Shown here in pieces: positions 63,089-64,000 of a stretch of DNA of 64,000 nucleotides (position 1 is the first letter of the stretch; each line of letters starts with the position of its first letter). The notes under the pieces were generated by a model. It had not been told where the DNA came from, made no database searches, and saw nothing but the letters and a program-made list of their open reading frames with translations. The translations under genes were made by a program, and so were the position numbers. This stretch comes from Advenella sp. S44 (GTDB lineage Bacteria; Pseudomonadota; Gammaproteobacteria; Burkholderiales; Burkholderiaceae_B): contig NZ_NEXS01000001.1 of assembly GCF_002810445.1 (NCBI RefSeq), forward strand, positions 372,001 through 436,000, given 5' to 3'.

Positions 63089-64000
63089 ATGACGCCTTCT
63101 TTATCTTCCATTGCATCAAGATTGCACGTTAGGCATCTTCGCTTGTTAATTGCAATTTACGAACACGGTTCCCTGTTGGGTGCGGCCAATGAGGTTGCAA
63201 TTAGCCAACCTGGGGCGAGCAAAGCGCTCCAGGAAATTGAAACTACATTTGGAGCAGCACTATTTAATCGCACCAACCGGGGACTGCAAGCTAACGACTT
63301 AGGCTTATGTGTCGTGAAGTATGCTCGTATGATGTACACCGACCTTGGGCACTTACGAAATGAATTGGATGCGATTCAGAAAGGAGAGGGTGGGCGTGTC
63401 TCCGTCGGGTGCATCATGGGAGCAATACCCTTACTTACTGATGCCGTTTCGGATCTAATGCAAACCCACCCGGGTATGTCAGTGGAGATTGTTGAGGATA
63501 CTAGCGCTACGCTTCTGAGCTTAATCGATGCTGGCAGGCTTGATATGGCGATATGTCGCACGACAGTCAGCAAAACACCGGAAATTTATGAAAGTGAGTT
63601 GCTTCAGCCAGAAGAGTTGAGAGTGATCGCTAAGCATCAAAGTCCGCTGGCGTACGCTGACCGTTTGACTGTCCAGGATCTGGCTCAATGTAAATGGATT
63701 GTGTACCGTGCCAATATGCCGATGCGTCTTTTGCTGGAGCGCGAGTTTTATGATGCTGGAATTCGTTTTCCCACTAATTTGCTCGAAACAACGTCCCCAT
63801 TTGCGACGTTAACTTTATTGATGAGAAATCCATCGTTTGTTGCTTTAGCGTCGACAGATGTCGCTTCATTTTTCGCCAGCAATAATTTGGTTAGCATCCT
63901 ACCGTTTCAGTTTACGCTAGCCAGCGAACCGTACGAGTTGGCGTATCGTCGAGGCCCGCTGTTGTCGATCGGAGCAAAGTTAATGAGATCTTGTTTAATG
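63089..64000 (+). CDS. LysR-family regulator, cut by the window end
   Basis: 304 codons of a LysR protein, still open at the last base. The helix-turn-helix reads LRLLIAIYEHGSLLGAANEVAISQPGASKALQEIE in order; the effector domain contains GRVSVGCIMGAIPLLTDAV and DAGRLDMAICRT. It resembles the GbpR/PcaQ-like subgroup in its start. It diverges from the iron alcohol dehydrogenase gene over 154 bp and probably controls that operon. Confidence 0.88.
   Translation, partial: MTPSLSSIASRLHVRHLRLLIAIYEHGSLLGAANEVAISQPGASKALQEIETTFGAALFNRTNRGLQANDLGLCVVKYARMMYTDLGHLRNELDAIQKGEGGRVSVGCIMGAIPLLTDAVSDLMQTHPGMSVEIVEDTSATLLSLIDAGRLDMAICRTTVSKTPEIYESELLQPEELRVIAKHQSPLAYADRLTVQDLAQCKWIVYRANMPMRLLLEREFYDAGIRFPTNLLETTSPFATLTLLMRNPSFVALASTDVASFFASNNLVSILPFQFTLASEPYELAYRRGPLLSIGAKLMRSCLM

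Overview
The window reads as an accessory catabolic region of a betaproteobacterium, most likely Alcaligenaceae (Bordetella/Achromobacter/Advenella type). This is an inference from six Bug-type (TctC) periplasmic binding protein genes and from the density of CoA-ester catabolism genes, each set with its own regulator. No rRNA, tRNA or CRISPR array was seen.

Layout. 0.2-5.0 kb: a glutamate-receptor-like channel protein, then an EmrAB-type efflux pair diverging from a TetR repressor over two identical operators. 5.3-13.8 kb: a Bug receptor and IclR regulator beside a forward operon (crotonase, SDR, 3-oxoadipate-type CoA-transferase, nitronate-monooxygenase-like flavoprotein, MaoC, DUF35, thiolase-like protein). 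13.8-16.2 kb: a DUF1857/LysR pair and a TetR. 16.3-22.6 kb: a reverse operon with acyl-CoA ligase, CaiB CoA-transferase, acyl-CoA dehydrogenase, AMACR-like racemase and a GH88/105-like hydrolase. 22.7-26.4 kb: a ThDP enzyme and two Bug receptors. 26.5-33 kb: a second reverse acyl-CoA operon with GntR regulator, ligase, cyclase-family protein, SDR, dehydrogenase and Bug. 33.4 kb: a nucleotide-sugar-epimerase-like SDR. 34.3-39.8 kb: a third reverse operon (CaiB, TetR, crotonase, zinc-less quinone-reductase-type ADH, Bug, crotonase). 40.2-42.3 kb: CaiB plus a hydratase-2 protein. 42.9-44.6 kb: a Nudix hydrolase and ProC. 44.7-49.8 kb: IclR plus a reverse operon (Bug, crotonase, ligase, crotonase). 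57.3-64 kb: SDR/HxlR/FMN reductase, MFS transporter, SDR, iron-type alcohol dehydrogenase and a LysR gene cut by the window end.

The most unusual stretch is an AT-rich island at about 50.8-57.3 kb. It carries a tight five-gene operon with no known match: a DmpG-like aldolase, a heme-oxygenase-fold (PqqC/TenA-like) putative diiron oxidase, a class IV aminotransferase, a homologue of 4-oxalomesaconate hydratase GalB, and a PhzF-like isomerase. The fifth gene is cut by an IS3-family element. The other side of that element abuts the C-terminal part of a retron-like reverse transcriptase that overlaps a cold-shock-domain gene, followed by seven copies of an 18-19 bp repeat in both orientations and a strong terminator. 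It looks like a small-molecule pathway and a defence-type cassette joined and truncated by IS activity.

Across the rest, the common logic is: a Bug receptor binds a carboxylate, a ligase or CoA-transferase activates it, dehydrogenases, crotonases and hydratases process it, and a dedicated repressor senses it. No TctA/TctB membrane partners are present, and substrates cannot be assigned from sequence alone.
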